A DNA stretch of 64,000 bases from Lytechinus pictus (GCF_037042905.1 NC_087251.1:33831001-33895000), one strand, 5' to 3'; positions 51,701 through 59,706 are shown, counted from the first letter of the stretch. Made by a program: numbers and translations. The notes: a model not told the origin generated them from the letters alone.

Positions 51701-54633
51701 ACTGGTGGCCGCGGTGGGATTGAACAACGTGGTATTGGAAGCTTAGACAACTTAGGCGCCTGTATTACAGGGAGCGCCACGTATATCGCCTATGAAGATT
51801 GCCAGGAGAGGCAAGAAGAGAGCGCCCTGGGTGTACGTGTGCGGCGGAGATAGTGCCTACACACGTTGGTGAATAGCGCCCTGGGTGTGTGTGGCGGAGA
51901 TAGTGCCTACACACGTTGGTGAATAGCGCCCTGGGTGTGTGGCGGAGATAGTGCCTACACACGTTGGTGGATAGCGCCCTGAGTGTGTGTGGCGGAGGTA
52001 GCTCCTACACACGTTGGTGAATAGCGCCCTGGATGTGTGTGGCGGAGATAGTGCCTACACACGTTGGTGAATAGCGCCCTGGGTGTGTGTGGCGGAGATA
52101 GTGCCTACACACGTTGGTGAATAGCGCCCTGGGTGTGTGTGGCGGAGATAGTGCCTACACACGTTGGTGAATAGCGCCCTGGGTGTGTGTGGCGGAGATA
52201 GTGCCTACACCGTTGGTGAATAGCGCTCTGGATGTGTGTGGCGGAGATAGTGCCTACACACGTTGGTGAATAGCGCCCCGTGTGGCGGAGATAGTGCCTA
52301 CACACGTTGGTGAATAGCGCCCTGGGTGTGTGTGGCGGAGATAGTGCCTACACACGTTGGTGAATAGCGCCCTGGGTGTGTGTGGCGGAGATAGTGCCTA
52401 CACACGTTGGTGAATGGCGCCCTGGATGTGTGTGGCGGAGATAGTGCCTACACACGTTGGTGAATAGCGCCCTGGATGTGTGTGGCGGAGATAGTGCCTA
52501 CACACGTTGGTGAATAGCGCCCTGGGTGTGTGTGGCGGAGATAGTGCCTACACACGTTGGTGAATGGCGCCTTGGGTATTTGTGGCGGAGATAGCGCCTA
52601 CACACGTTGGTGAATGGCGCCTTGGGTGTGTGTGGCGGAGATATATAGCGCCTAAATACACGTTGGTGAATGGAGCCTTGGGTGTGTGTGGCGGAGATAG
52701 CGCCTATACACGTGGGTGAATAGCGCCTATTGAGTCGGTGTGTAGACGACAGCGTGGATAGCGCCTATACATGTAAATGTATAGCGCCTACGACGTGTGG
52801 CTATGAAGAATGGATCTGAAATTCCTTGCAGGATAAGTGCAGCGTGGAGATGGGGATCTCTGAACGTCGAAGAGAAGTACTTGTTGGATATGCAGATACT
52901 AGCAACGAGGGAACTGGAGCTGTCCTATGTTGGGAAGGAGCAAGTCATATCCTATGCTAGTGGGGTACTGCATTCAGAAAGCAGAGAAAAAAACTACTAT
53001 GGGGCTCAAAAGGAGTCATGGGCCATGGTAGTATTTCGGAGCTGCAACAGAACTTCTATGGGCGGAGATCAGGACGGATCATCGGGCACTTGGTTGGATC
53101 TTTGCAGAGGCAAGGGTGGTTGCCGTGGAACTTGACATCAGCAATGAGCAGATACCAACAGAAAGAACCTTCGATCAGGTAGATCTTGGAAGCAGAGCAT
53201 CAGTCAGTCGACCGGCCCGATTGGTCAACGGTGGCTTCAAAGTCTAGTGTGGAGAAGTCCTATTGGAGGATGCACAGCTGGAGATGAAGCAAGACATACT
53301 CTACAGGAAGTAGGAGTGTGACCAAGGTCGGAATGTAACCTGGCATGTGATGTTGTTCTTCAGATAGATAGTTCGAAGGAATTGCGTTGGATGCACATCC
53401 GCTGATTGTTACGACAGGGTAACGCCTTGGCCTCCAAAGAAGTCTTTATAGAGAGAGATCGAGATGATGAAAAGTAGTTCTAGACATGCGCCTTGAAGAA
53501 ACCCCCCAAGAAGGAATCGTCTAGCACTATAATAGAAATCCGCAGAATAGATATTGGACAGAACTTTCGCTATATATTACTTTGTGCCAGAAACAGTCAG
53601 ACTCTGACGCATTTGAAATTTGTATTCAACATGTTGTTTTATGCCTTGATGTATTCTTTATATTTTTTGCTTCCATGTTTCCTTTTCCTATTTTCTAACC
53701 TTTCTTATGTAATTCTCTTGACATTTTCCTGATCTCAATGCTACTCTGTTTGCTCTTTCTATCTATTTCTGTATATAGATTGTTTTGGTTGTTAATGTAA
53801 GAACGGTACTTTATGTACTATGCCAATGTATATACCTGTATACTTTTAACGATGTTTTAATGTTTTATTTTCTTCTTTGGAAGAGCGAGATAACATTTAA
53901 AGAAATTTATTGTTATGCTTTGTTGTTAATATACCTGGTCCGAGGACAGCCCAGACTTGGGGAGGGGCTGTGTAGCGTAATGAGTTATACCTTTAAGATG
54001 TATTTCATAGTTTAATCGTAGAGGGCGATATTTTAGTTGTGATATGCTTTGCGATTATTGGAGAAGTACGTGAGTTCGCTGGGAGCTGCGGTGGCGTACG
54101 GTTGTAAGATGTAAGCTCCGAATAAATCAAGTTGAACTGTATACTGAATATCTCCCAAGTTGCTTCATTTGCATGATTTAGGAAATTAGGGTGAGTGAGC
54201 GGGTGATTCGGTGTATTTCAGAGGAGCGAGAGAGTGTACCACGTTGCACAATATACTTTTGTGAACGAACCTGCCCAAAAAGAGATATAAAAGTGAGAAG
54301 CGTGGACCGGGTTCTAGAGACTGCGAGACGGCAGAACGCTACCCCGACAGAGCTCGGTTACGCCACAATACTATTGCCTAAAAATCGTGAACATTCTCTG
54401 TAAGAGTCTATGCAACATCCTAAAATTATTCATGATAACCTGCCCAAAATTTTGCATGTTAATTGGCCCACACTGACATTCACTTCACTTGTGTTGGGAT
54501 TTTATTTAACTTCAACTTAAACTTAACGACATTTATACATACATGTGGGACCGAAGCAAAAATAAGGAGATACTCACCGCGTACCACCAACATTCAATTT
54601 GATGAGATCACCCGAACCCAACATCCCATTCAT
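27705..54633 (-). CDS. KCTD3: BTB/T1 and WD-repeat protein, single orthologue of KCTD3 and SHKBP1
   Basis: Fourteen coding exons join in frame to 697 residues: 54633-54578, 49660-49607, 48971-48926, 48299-48167, 47584-47504, 46489-46325, 45547-45263, 42871-42668, 39495-39379, 37323-37153, 30695-30540, 29216-29120, 28577-28387 and 28042-27705. All junctions are GT/AG. The start is GCCATGA, a good Kozak context. Residues about 9-110 are the BTB/T1 domain ([51 protein letters not shown]). Residues about 180-575 are the WD-like propeller ([115 protein letters not shown]). Then [10 protein letters not shown] and a short tail ending TPPHKISHC. Vertebrate KCTD3 is an HCN3 channel partner, and SHKBP1 binds SH3KBP1/CIN85 and slows EGFR degradation. 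The length is close to SHKBP1 (about 707), while many blocks match KCTD3, so this is probably the pre-duplication gene. Confidence 0.95.
29395..30059. mobile_element. DNA transposon remnant with 33-bp terminal inverted repeats (KCTD3 intron 11)
   Basis: The 33 bases at 29395-29427 (start ATATCGTCGGCG, containing TCATCCGAACCGTCGTATCA) recur inverted at 30027-30059 with a single mismatch. The 665-bp interior is AT-rich and has no transposase frame. The terminal ATAT/ATAT makes the target duplication ambiguous (AT or TA). Confidence 0.8.
30696..31240. other. KCTD3 intron 10, start of duplicated segment
   Basis: AT-rich. From about 30960 it is similar to 33880-34140 and in part to 34800-34915 ('gaacatggaaaatatgtcaa', then 'ctctatcccatattg'). 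This shows that a segment of about 600 bp or more was copied two or three times inside this intron. Confidence 0.5.
31241..31495 (+). pseudogene. Exon-like fragment, copy 1 of an unrecognised family
   Basis: The plus strand reads [20 protein letters not shown], then an acidic part with [17 protein letters not shown], then [13 protein letters not shown] and a stop. The same order recurs at 33300-33573 (frameshifted near the end), 34255-34456 and 34580-34800. Conservation of the peptide in one frame among copies suggests a once-coding exon duplicated in tandem. I do not know the family. It lies antisense to KCTD3 in intron 10. Confidence 0.45.
31555..33215. repeat. Hierarchical tandem repeat, about five units of about 375 bp built from 42-bp subunits
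   Basis: The phrase 'gcctccatgagtggtggga' recurs at about 31791, 32081, 32456, 32832 and (decayed) 33210, so the spacings are 290, 375, 376 and 378. Each unit contains several 42-bp subunits (ggcgggaatcat, then a CACCACC-rich part), a constant segment with 'aaattgtgaaacaaggagaa' and a run of 10-14 G. The short first spacing equals loss of two 42-bp subunits. Frames such as the GGNHxxP-rich one at 32838-33257 shift between units, so I treat them as repeat artefacts. Confidence 0.85.
33300..33573 (+). pseudogene. Exon-like fragment, copy 2 of the unrecognised family
   Basis: After a plausible acceptor (tttaacag) the plus strand reads [11 protein letters not shown], then [20 protein letters not shown], then an acidic stretch with [11 protein letters not shown], then [11 protein letters not shown]. 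The final segment seen in copy 1 (EIPEDI) is present but in another frame, so this copy is broken by an indel. Copy 1 and copy 4 retain parts that this copy lacks (the QVNDSEQAND-like segment). Confidence 0.4.
34255..34800 (+). pseudogene. Exon-like fragments, copies 3 and 4 of the unrecognised family
   Basis: Copy 3 (34255-34456) contains QDDARDD, then [12 protein letters not shown], then [11 protein letters not shown] and a stop, reached only with a frame change. Copy 4 (34580-34800) starts after a tttaacag acceptor, reads [20 protein letters not shown], then [20 protein letters not shown], and ends where the similarity stops. The units around them repeat the non-coding flanks of copies 1 and 2. 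Confidence 0.4.
34801..36313 (+). other. KCTD3 intron 10, further duplicated exon-like pieces
   Basis: A short plus-strand frame at 35328-35471 ([20 protein letters not shown], then a basic stretch) overlaps a segment 'gacactgcgatgtatctgct' that recurs diverged at about 35776. The phrase 'actgtgcattgagagtcag' recurs at about 35921 and 36129. These pieces suggest more tandem copying of an unrecognised transcribed or formerly coding unit. None can be called a gene. Confidence 0.3.
36314..36475 (+). other. Short cysteine-rich open reading frame
   Basis: From an ATG at 36314 (in-frame upstream codons exist from about 36284) the frame ends with eight Cys in 27 residues ([19 protein letters not shown], then NCKDKC) before a TGA at 36473-36475. 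A GTAAGT follows about 10 bases later. The density of Cys is unusual for random AT-rich DNA. No signal peptide is visible, the piece lies antisense in a KCTD3 intron, and there is no second copy to test conservation. Confidence 0.2.
38550..39110. mobile_element. MITE with 38-bp terminal inverted repeats (KCTD3 intron 9)
   Basis: 38550-38587 (GGGCCACTT, then GACGAGTGGATACCATGCGC) recurs inverted at 39073-39110 with one mismatch. The 561-bp interior has no gene but carries at least five copies of a CCCTAAACAAGTA-like motif. A 21-base poly-C run (39108-39128) overlaps the right end and obscures any target duplication. Confidence 0.85.
39762..40589. mobile_element. Inverted-repeat element, about 830 bp (KCTD3 intron 8)
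   Basis: The left end (AGCTTTCTATCGCC, then ACCGAACGTCAAGCTACTAC, 39762-39797) is matched by the inverse of the right end (AGCTTTCTACCCGC, then ACCGAACGTTAGCTACTAC, 40555-40589) at about 80 percent. The interior is GC-richer than the surrounding intron and holds no recognised transposase. A 124-codon minus-strand frame (39601-39975) crosses the left end and so is unlikely to belong to it. Confidence 0.6.
40862..41580. mobile_element. Fold-back element with about 138-bp arms and an internal direct duplication (KCTD3 intron 8)
   Basis: 40862-41000 and the inverse of 41445-41580 match along their length ('tttgtgatcaaataaaa', 'ggcggcat', 'gctacagtgcacct', 'gtattcttttgtac'). Between the arms, two direct copies of about 235 bp share 'ggaatgattacatag' or 'gggatgattacatac', then 'ggaaaggaatg' and 'agagaagta'. 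There is no coding frame. Its right arm directly adjoins a SINE. Confidence 0.75.
41588..41760 (+). mobile_element. tRNA-derived SINE, second type
   Basis: Head 'gtgtggtccagtggttagag' (A-box) and GAGTTCAAATCCC (B-box), followed by a body unrelated to that of the 6987-7295 SINE. The anticodon region does not give a sound stem-loop. It sits immediately right of the fold-back element. Confidence 0.55.
42340..42545 (+). mobile_element. tRNA-derived SINE, same family as 6987-7295, partly deleted
   Basis: Shares 'tttggaacagagggtcgtgg', the B-box 'gggatcaaaccccggcca', 'gctgtactcgacc' and the tail 'ctttgaaagcgc' with the copy at 6987-7295, but is about 100 bp shorter. Intron 8 of KCTD3. Confidence 0.65.
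43531..44100. repeat. Tandem duplication, two units of about 294 bp (KCTD3 intron 7)
   Basis: The phrase 'gcctttattcagatatcaca' occurs at 43541 and 43835, and the following 260 bases stay similar in both copies ('cagcaatataacaaat', 'cacttgtatttactgtataa', 'atccaaacataaag'). It is not coding. Divergence of several percent shows the duplication is not recent. Confidence 0.8.
46786..47190. repeat. Dispersed repeat with SINE-like tail, reverse orientation (KCTD3 intron 5)
   Basis: The start 'ataataataaaacattgctt' then 'atatagcgcatataacc' resembles the inverted tail of the SINE at 6987-7295. The body ('gtaatttattccaaagttca', 'aatgaacgagcgccgtagaa') has no tRNA head and no gene. I infer a composite mobile element; the family is unknown. 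Confidence 0.4.
47266..47497. repeat. ATC/GAT microsatellite abutting the exon 5 splice donor of KCTD3
   Basis: About 230 bp of imperfect CAT/ATC (GAT on the minus strand) units with CAC/TCA interruptions. On the minus strand the array starts within the donor context of exon 5 (CTC then GTAAGTGATGATGAT, donor at 47503). Translating through it gives an artefactual poly-Asp frame. Confidence 0.95.
48300..49606. other. KCTD3 introns 2 and 3, low complexity only
   Basis: Apart from exon 3 (48971-48926), this holds AT-rich intron with a GAAGA-rich purine tract at 49268-49455 that produces artefactual Glu/Lys-rich and Ser-rich frames. No other feature is seen. Confidence 0.5.
51310..51701 (+). repeat. 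5' long terminal repeat
   Basis: 392 bp, TG...CA ends. It contains 'ctccgaataaatcaa' (a possible polyadenylation signal, AATAAA) and a GC-richer second half. The open frame inside it is also present in the 3' LTR and is not a gene. Confidence 0.9.
51821..52730 (+). repeat. Minisatellite of about 18 copies of a 50-bp unit inside the LTR element
   Basis: The unit is 'gcgccctgggtgtgtgtggc' then 'ggagatagtgcctacacacg' then 'ttggtgaata'. Copies in the middle are nearly identical and those at the right end are more diverged ('cgcctatacacg', 'cttgggt'). Since 50 is not a multiple of three, it reads through all frames and is not coding. Uniform direct units without unique spacers exclude a CRISPR-like array. 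Confidence 0.95.
52797..53160 (+). pseudogene. Broken RNase H remnant of the LTR element
   Basis: One frame contains [13 protein letters not shown] and then [15 protein letters not shown], the pattern of the Ty3/gypsy RNase H region (usually VIAYASRTL, then NY, then E-x-LA-x-V). The following FYGRR-like segment continues in another frame, so the gene is frameshifted. Nothing recognisable of protease, reverse transcriptase or integrase remains. This is how the parent family was inferred. Confidence 0.6.
53971..54367 (+). repeat. 3' long terminal repeat
   Basis: 397 bp. Compared with the 5' copy it has an extra 'gaaattag'-like 8 bases near 54182 and lacks 3 bases near 54296. It is preceded by a purine-rich tract. 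Confidence 0.9.
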
Positions 54634-54837
54634 GGCTGCTCGATCTGGCCCGGGAATGTCGAAGTTTCGTCCCGAATTGCCTTTTATCTTAAACTTATTT
54701 TTGTTTTGTACACTAATTACGTCAGTTTCTAATGTGATTCATAATGACAAATTAAAACAACACTTGTCTTGTTTGGGCGTGAATCACTAACGTAGATGGC
54801 AGCAATCAGCTAGCAGAGTTGACTGCAGGAACAACTG
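54634..54837 (-). promoter_or_regulatory. KCTD3 5' UTR and proximal promoter (inferred), with CRE-like site
   Basis: The DNA upstream of the KCTD3 ATG contains TTACGTCA at 54717-54724 (inverse TGACGTAA), a CRE/ATF-type octamer about 85 bases upstream of the start codon. There is no clear TATA box. The transcription start is unknown, so the role of the site is a guess. Confidence 0.3.
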
Positions 54838-55148
54838 GGGCCGATTGCACGAAAGGGTCTTTCCAAGGACCGTCTTTCGTGTCGCCCATCTTTTATGATG
54901 CGCTGTAAGCGGGGTGTTTCTGAAATTTATGATAAACAAATAAAATTCGTAAGCTAGCTTTTAAATCAAATTTTATACAATTTCATGAGATATCACATCA
55001 TTTTATAAGAAAATATTTTTGTTTATTCAACGGACAAATAAAATATATTTGCAGATAATCTATTTGAAATGCGTTTCACATGGCGTATCATAAAAGATGG
55101 GCGACACGAAAGACGGTCCTTGCAAAGACCCTTTCGTGCAATCGGCCC
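54838..55148. mobile_element. MITE with 62-bp terminal inverted repeats, upstream of KCTD3
   Basis: The first 62 bases (GGGCCGATTGCACGAAAGGG, ending CATCTTTTATGAT) recur inverted at the right end with one mismatch. CTG flanks both sides (54835-54837 and 55149-55151), giving a 3-bp target duplication. The interior is AT-rich and non-coding. It lies about 200 bp upstream of the KCTD3 start codon. Confidence 0.85.
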
Positions 55149-55784
55149 CTGTATTTTTCCAGTAGATGCGGTATAAAGGTATAAAGAGTTCAGAGTAGAG
55201 TAGTTCAACTCTGGCAAAGTTGTGAAAAGTTGCGTTATAAATGTAAAAAACAACAACAAAAGAAAATGGATAACAAATGTTTTTTTTTTTAATGAGAGGT
55301 CCATAGAGGTCCGACATGCCGTAGATAGCCCCTTAAGGAGCAAAATTTCTATTTGAAAAAATAGCTGCAAGTGAGCAAAAATGAAATTTTTTTAAATTCA
55401 AATATAGTTTGTGATAGATTTTTACATAATCAAATAATATTCCGAAACTCGTATCTCAGTCCCTTTTCCTTTTCTTTCCGTTTTTCCTGAAACTTTGTGG
55501 ATGTCCTTGGGCCTTGCTGGCCCATCTGTAGGCCATTGGTGATAGAATAAGTTGATTGATACTAAACCGAATGTGTATAGATTCACGTGAAAATAGATAA
55601 AATTGTAAATGGGCTAATTGGTGATAAGATCAAAATGGTTAGTAGATGAACTGGTTGTAAATGATAATTATATAGGATTAGAATGAGAACCTAGAAGACA
55701 AAATGGAGTAGTCAAATGCAATTTTCCATGCTGATTCTTCTCAATGACTGCTAAGAAATCAGGTATCGATTGATTTGGTATAAT

Positions 55785-55930
55785 CAATCGAGTGGTCTAA
55801 GGCGCCTGGCTATACATGAAAAAGTCCGGGGTTCGATCCCCGGCCGTGGCACCTATGCCCGTGAGCAAGGCATTTAAGCTACAATGCTCTTTTATCCTGC
55901 TTTCAAATAAATGGAAATGATATATGCATT
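55785..55930 (+). mobile_element. tRNA-derived SINE, third type
   Basis: The head 'tcgagtggtctaaggcgcct' (A-box of a Leu/Ser-type tRNA) and GGGGTTCGATCCCCGGCC (B-box with an intact TpsiC arm), followed by 'ctatgcccgtgagcaaggca', which is non-tRNA. The anticodon arm is degenerate, so this is not a functional tRNA gene. Confidence 0.6.
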
Positions 55931-56339
55931 GTTGGTAACTATATAGGTGTGAACTTGTTAAAAAAAAAACAATAATCCGTCTAAAGAGAGGTCAAAGTAA
56001 CCGCATATGCTTCGAATTGGTAAATTGCCAAGTACCCCCAACTCGTCCACTCAGCGCATGGCCTACTTTCATTTAGTCTAATACTAATATTCCGTCCATC
56101 AACATTTCGTCGAACAAACCACTTGGTACAATCATCACTTCGTCTAATCACCATTTCGTCTCATAACCAGTTTGATAATGATACTACATGTATAACGACC
56201 TGTGTTCCTGCAATTTTCCTCTTTTCACTTTCAATTTTACTTGTAGTTGCACTACCCCTCCTTCCTTTCTTTGCCTCTCCCTTTTTCCTTATTATAATTT
56301 TATTATTACTATTGTTTTTTACTATTATTTTATTTTAGT

Positions 56340-56465
56340 ATTATTGTAATAATTATTATCATTATTATCATTATTATCATTATTATCATTATTATCATTA
56401 TTATCATTATTATCATTATTATCATTATTATCATCATTATCATTATTATCATTATTATTATAATT
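56340..56465. repeat. TTATCA-type microsatellite
   Basis: Regular ATTATTATC/ATTATC units for about 125 bp, little interrupted. Not coding. Confidence 0.95.
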
Positions 56466-57650
56466 AATATTAAAGTCACTCAATTTTTTGATCGCTTTAC
56501 TTTGATACTCTGTAGCCGATTACATGTTTTAATCCCGCTTCCGTTCGTCTTCATTAACCCCACTAGAAAATGCACTTCTTCATGTCGAGTGAAAACAACA
56601 CTAAAATGTTCAGCGAGCCAAGAGAAACAAACTTAATTGAATGTAATATTTTATCACCTGACTTAAATATCTTAAACAAAGCAGAATTTGAACACTGCTC
56701 ATTTTCTGGTGTGGTTCACTAACTTTTTAGAACCACGGTATATAGTTTTGTTAATGAGGTTATATAGGGGCTTGCCTTTCAGCTCAGTTTTTCTTGGCAG
56801 GTTCCTCCGTTCCGTTCCATTCACTTTTTATCGCTAAAATAATAGAAGCTCCCTTCAGTTCCTGTTTAATATCTATTTAATATTTTTATGTAACATCATT
56901 GAACTGTTTGTATTATTTTGAATAAATTATGTACTGTTACTTCAATTGTATTTTGTTTATTTTGTTGAACGGAATTGAATAAAATCTAATTTAAATCTAA
57001 TCTAATCATTGTGGGGAAAGATGGGGGTGGAATTACAGCAGAGATAAGAAAGAGCGAGAGAGAGAGAGAAAAAAAAATTAAGAGGGAGAGGGAGGGATAC
57101 TAAAAGAGTTGTGACAAAGCCGAGGAGAAGCTGCAGGGAAGTAGGGTGAAGGGGGCGGCCACCTCTTGTGATTTTGTCAATAGTGAAAAAAGGGAAACGG
57201 GTGGGGGTAAAAAAAAGAAAAAAAGTGGAGTGATGCATGGAGTAATGTTTTAAATATCTGGTGCATTCAAACACATGTAACTGGATTTTTTTCCTTCCAT
57301 GATGATCTCGAAAATCCAAAAAGCTTACCTGACTTAACAGACATCACCCGAGTTTTGATAGAAGCAATTTTTAAAACCCTAAATAAGAAGTGTATCTATA
57401 GACAGTTCCATGTGAATCACTTCAGCGCTACAGAGGGTGGGGCAGAGATGAACGCCCCATATTTGCTTTTAAGTGATGAAACATGCAAGGAATGAACCAA
57501 TTAGAGAGGAACAAAATAAGGGGAGACGTAAACGATCTAAATGCTTGGCCTGATTGTGTAACTATAAAATTACAATACCGCAGTACTTTTTAAATTCTTA
57601 TCATAATATCCTATATTGTGCAAACGTGTGGTAAGAGATGGGGATAGTAA

Positions 57651-57912
57651 ACAGGGCCCTGGCAACGATTTTTTTTACTGGGGGTGCTGAAGGAAATTTG
57701 ACAAGCCAAAAAAGGATAAAAATAAAAACAAACAAAATAAAAGGTTACATTACAAAATGAGGGTGATTTCGATCCCGAGAAATTTGACAAGCAAGCAAAA
57801 ATTAATGTCGTTACATTGCATGTGGTTACATATCTGCCATTTATCATACATACCAGATTTCCAGGGGGTGCGCTGTCCATGGAAAATAACACACGCAGCA
57901 CCCCCGCTTCCT
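57651..57912. mobile_element. Possible short element with GGCCCT ends
   Basis: The left 'gggccctggcaacg' then 'tgggggtgctga' and the inverse of the right 'ggccctaggaagcgggggtg' are alike, with a duplicated phrase 'aaatttgacaagc' inside. The same 'agcacccccgctt' phrase occurs near 1498. No target duplication was identified, so this is tentative. Confidence 0.4.
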
Positions 57913-58027
57913 AGGGCCATGCATGGAGATTCAAGTTGAATATTAAAGCGATTGTGAATCGATTTGAATTGGGGAATATTGGTGCATGTAAGTCTGTCAA
58001 CCCCGGCTGTTTTCCGCCAGAACAATC

Positions 58028-59706
58028 GGTTCGGTGTAAAAATGGCAGAGGTAAAAATGGCAAAGGTAAAAATGGCAGAGGTAAAAATGGCAAAGGTAAA
58101 AATGGCAAAGATAAAAATGGCAGAGGTAGAAATGGCAGAGGTAAAAATGGCAGAGGCAAAAATGGCAGAGGTAAAAATGGCAGAGGTAAAAATGGCAAAG
58201 GTAAAAATGGAAGAGGAAGAAATAGGAGCGGTAATAATGACAGAGGTAAAAATGGCTGAGGTAAAAATGACAACACTTGAGTTGGTATTTCTTATTTTTT
58301 TCCTGGACTTACATGCACGACCTTCTCATGTCAAATCGCTCTTCTAATATTTAAATTTGAAGAACACTTTGGATCCCAAATATTGTACTGAATTCATTAC
58401 AGGGGAAATTTACACTGACATAGAGTATATTAAAGTGATATTGGTGAGGGTTTTAGGGAATCAATCAAAGATTTAAAAAGCTACTAAAATTTTACATGTT
58501 AATGGGGACGTCATATGCGAGCAGTTTTCCCCATAATTATATGGTGTAATAAAAGAAATATCAATGAAATGTCATTAAAAAAAAAAAATGGTTTTAATTG
58601 TACCTTAAGTATATTAACATACAAATAATTTCACATCCACTCCTAAAAGATTTTTTTTAGCAATCATGAACCACTGATTAAAAAATTGAAAAGTAGACAT
58701 TTTGGTGCACAAAATACGGGGTAGTTACTAATATATGACGTCACAGATCAAAAACTCAAACTTCTAATAACTTTTTAATCTTTGATGGGTTTTCCGCAAA
58801 CCTTCACCAATATATTTTTTCTGCTATTTTTACAGTAAACCATTCGACAGGATGAATTTCCCCTTTGAAACAGGTCTATAGAATGGTACCTAAGAAACAC
58901 CCATGAACTTAAATCCCTGATTCCCTACACATTTCAAAATTCATGCGGTACCCGTTACCATAGAAACTAGTTAAAGAACCTGATATCCACTTGGACTAGC
59001 TGCAATGAGGTATTACTCTGAAAAATGAACACTAGTTGCTATTATTTTATCATTTACATTAAACTATATACGTATCATATGAATATCTATTCGGATTCAT
59101 TATGATGTTGAAATATGAAAAATTACTTTTATTACAGAACGTTTTGTTAGTTGTCTGTTATCCAAGTTATGCAAGTGGTTCAAAGAAATCCCGAACTCGT
59201 CTATTTCAGTGTGTTAATGGTAGCGCACATTGGTGTTTACATTACAATTCGTTTTTTTTTTCTGTTACATTACAATTCGTTTGATATGTATGTGATGAAG
59301 TGCTGTTCTACTATACGAAATGGCCAAGATAAATCCTTTCATCACTCACTAACTGAAATCATTTTGGCATGAAAATGTTTGAGTTTAATCATATCAACGA
59401 TAAAGTGTAGACCTAAAATGATGAAAAAAAATCCAAATAATATCTCAACATAATACTCATTTTGTCGATAGGAGTCCATTCAAGGTCAATTATTACTGAT
59501 ATTAACTGGAAAGGCTATATATTTTCCTTGCTGATCTAGCATGTCATGATCTTTACCTCTGTAATTTTTACCTCTGCCCTTATTACCTCTGCCATTTTTA
59601 CCTCTGCCATTTTTACCTTTGCCATTGTTACCTCTGCCATTTTACCTCTGCCATTTTTACCTCTGCCATTTTTACCTCTGCCATTTTTACCCGGCACCGA
59701 ACATCA
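58028..59706. mobile_element. Fold-back (TU-like) element with arms made of 15-bp tandem repeats
   Basis: The left arm (58036-58275) is exactly 16 tandem 15-bp units of the type GTAAAAATGGCAGAG. The right arm (about 59555-59692) is the same repeat inverted (CTCTGCCATTTTTAC), nine to ten units. Both arms are preceded, reading inwards, by GTTCGGTG. Sea urchin TU elements are known to have outer inverted domains of 15-bp tandem repeats. The 1.3-kb centre carries no gene and holds another inverted repeat. Frames such as KNGRGKNGKG are translations of the array. Confidence 0.8.
58401..58865. repeat. Imperfect inverted repeat nested in the fold-back element
   Basis: 58401-58492 ('aggggaaatt', 'atattggtga', 'aatcaaagatttaaaaag') matches the inverse of 58762-58865 at roughly 70-75 percent. 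Its centre is off-centre relative to the outer arms, so it is more likely a nested insertion than an inner domain of the same element. Confidence 0.55.

Larger units (their letters stand above)
51310..54367 (+). mobile_element. Young non-autonomous LTR retrotransposon (Ty3-type derivative)
   Basis: Two long terminal repeats (51310-51701, 392 bp; 53971-54367, 397 bp) begin TGTAGCG and end CGCCACA. As far as I can align them they differ only by an 8-bp insertion and a 3-bp deletion, so insertion is recent. The 4-bp target duplication ATAC lies at 51306-51309 and 54368-54371. A primer-binding-like TGG starts one base after the 5' LTR, and a purine tract (TTGGGGAGGGGC) precedes the 3' LTR. The 2.27-kb interior has no intact gag-pol, only a 50-bp minisatellite and a broken RNase H remnant, so it must be mobilised in trans. 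Confidence 0.9.
50922..54460. mobile_element. Older inverted-repeat element split by an LTR retrotransposon (KCTD3 intron 1)
   Basis: 50923-51022 and the inverse of 54372-54460 match at about 85 percent ('gggcaggttatcatgaataa', 'ttttaggat', 'ttgcatagact', 'cagagaatgtt', 'taggcaata'). Removing the LTR element at 51310-54371 (including one copy of its target duplication) restores an element of about 480 bp. It carries a 13-bp perfect hairpin at 51183-51212 (GCGAGGTTAGTAT, 4-base loop). Confidence 0.7.
55149..57650. other. Intergenic, SINE and microsatellite
   Basis: AT-rich DNA with a SINE (55785-55930), a microsatellite (56340-56465) and a GA-rich tract (57045-57095). I see no supportable gene. 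The minus-strand 105-codon frame at 57002-57319 is low complexity. Confidence 0.5.

Noticed and set aside
51821-52730. CRISPR-like appearance (regular direct repeats)
   Set aside because: Units of 50 bp follow each other without unique spacers, lie inside an LTR element, and the genome is eukaryotic.
55785-55860. tRNA gene candidate with an intact TpsiC arm
   Set aside because: No sound anticodon stem-loop and a SINE-like body follows. The same reasoning applies to tRNA-like heads at 4997, 6987, 27520 and 41588.
57002-57319. 105-codon minus-strand Phe/Leu-rich frame
   Set aside because: It comes from GA-rich and GGGG-containing low-complexity DNA.
58036-58276. Plus-strand frames rich in KNGRG and minus-strand frames of LPFLPLPF repeats
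   Set aside because: They are translations of a 15-bp tandem array (16 units). All six frames are open because the unit length is a multiple of three and lacks stops.
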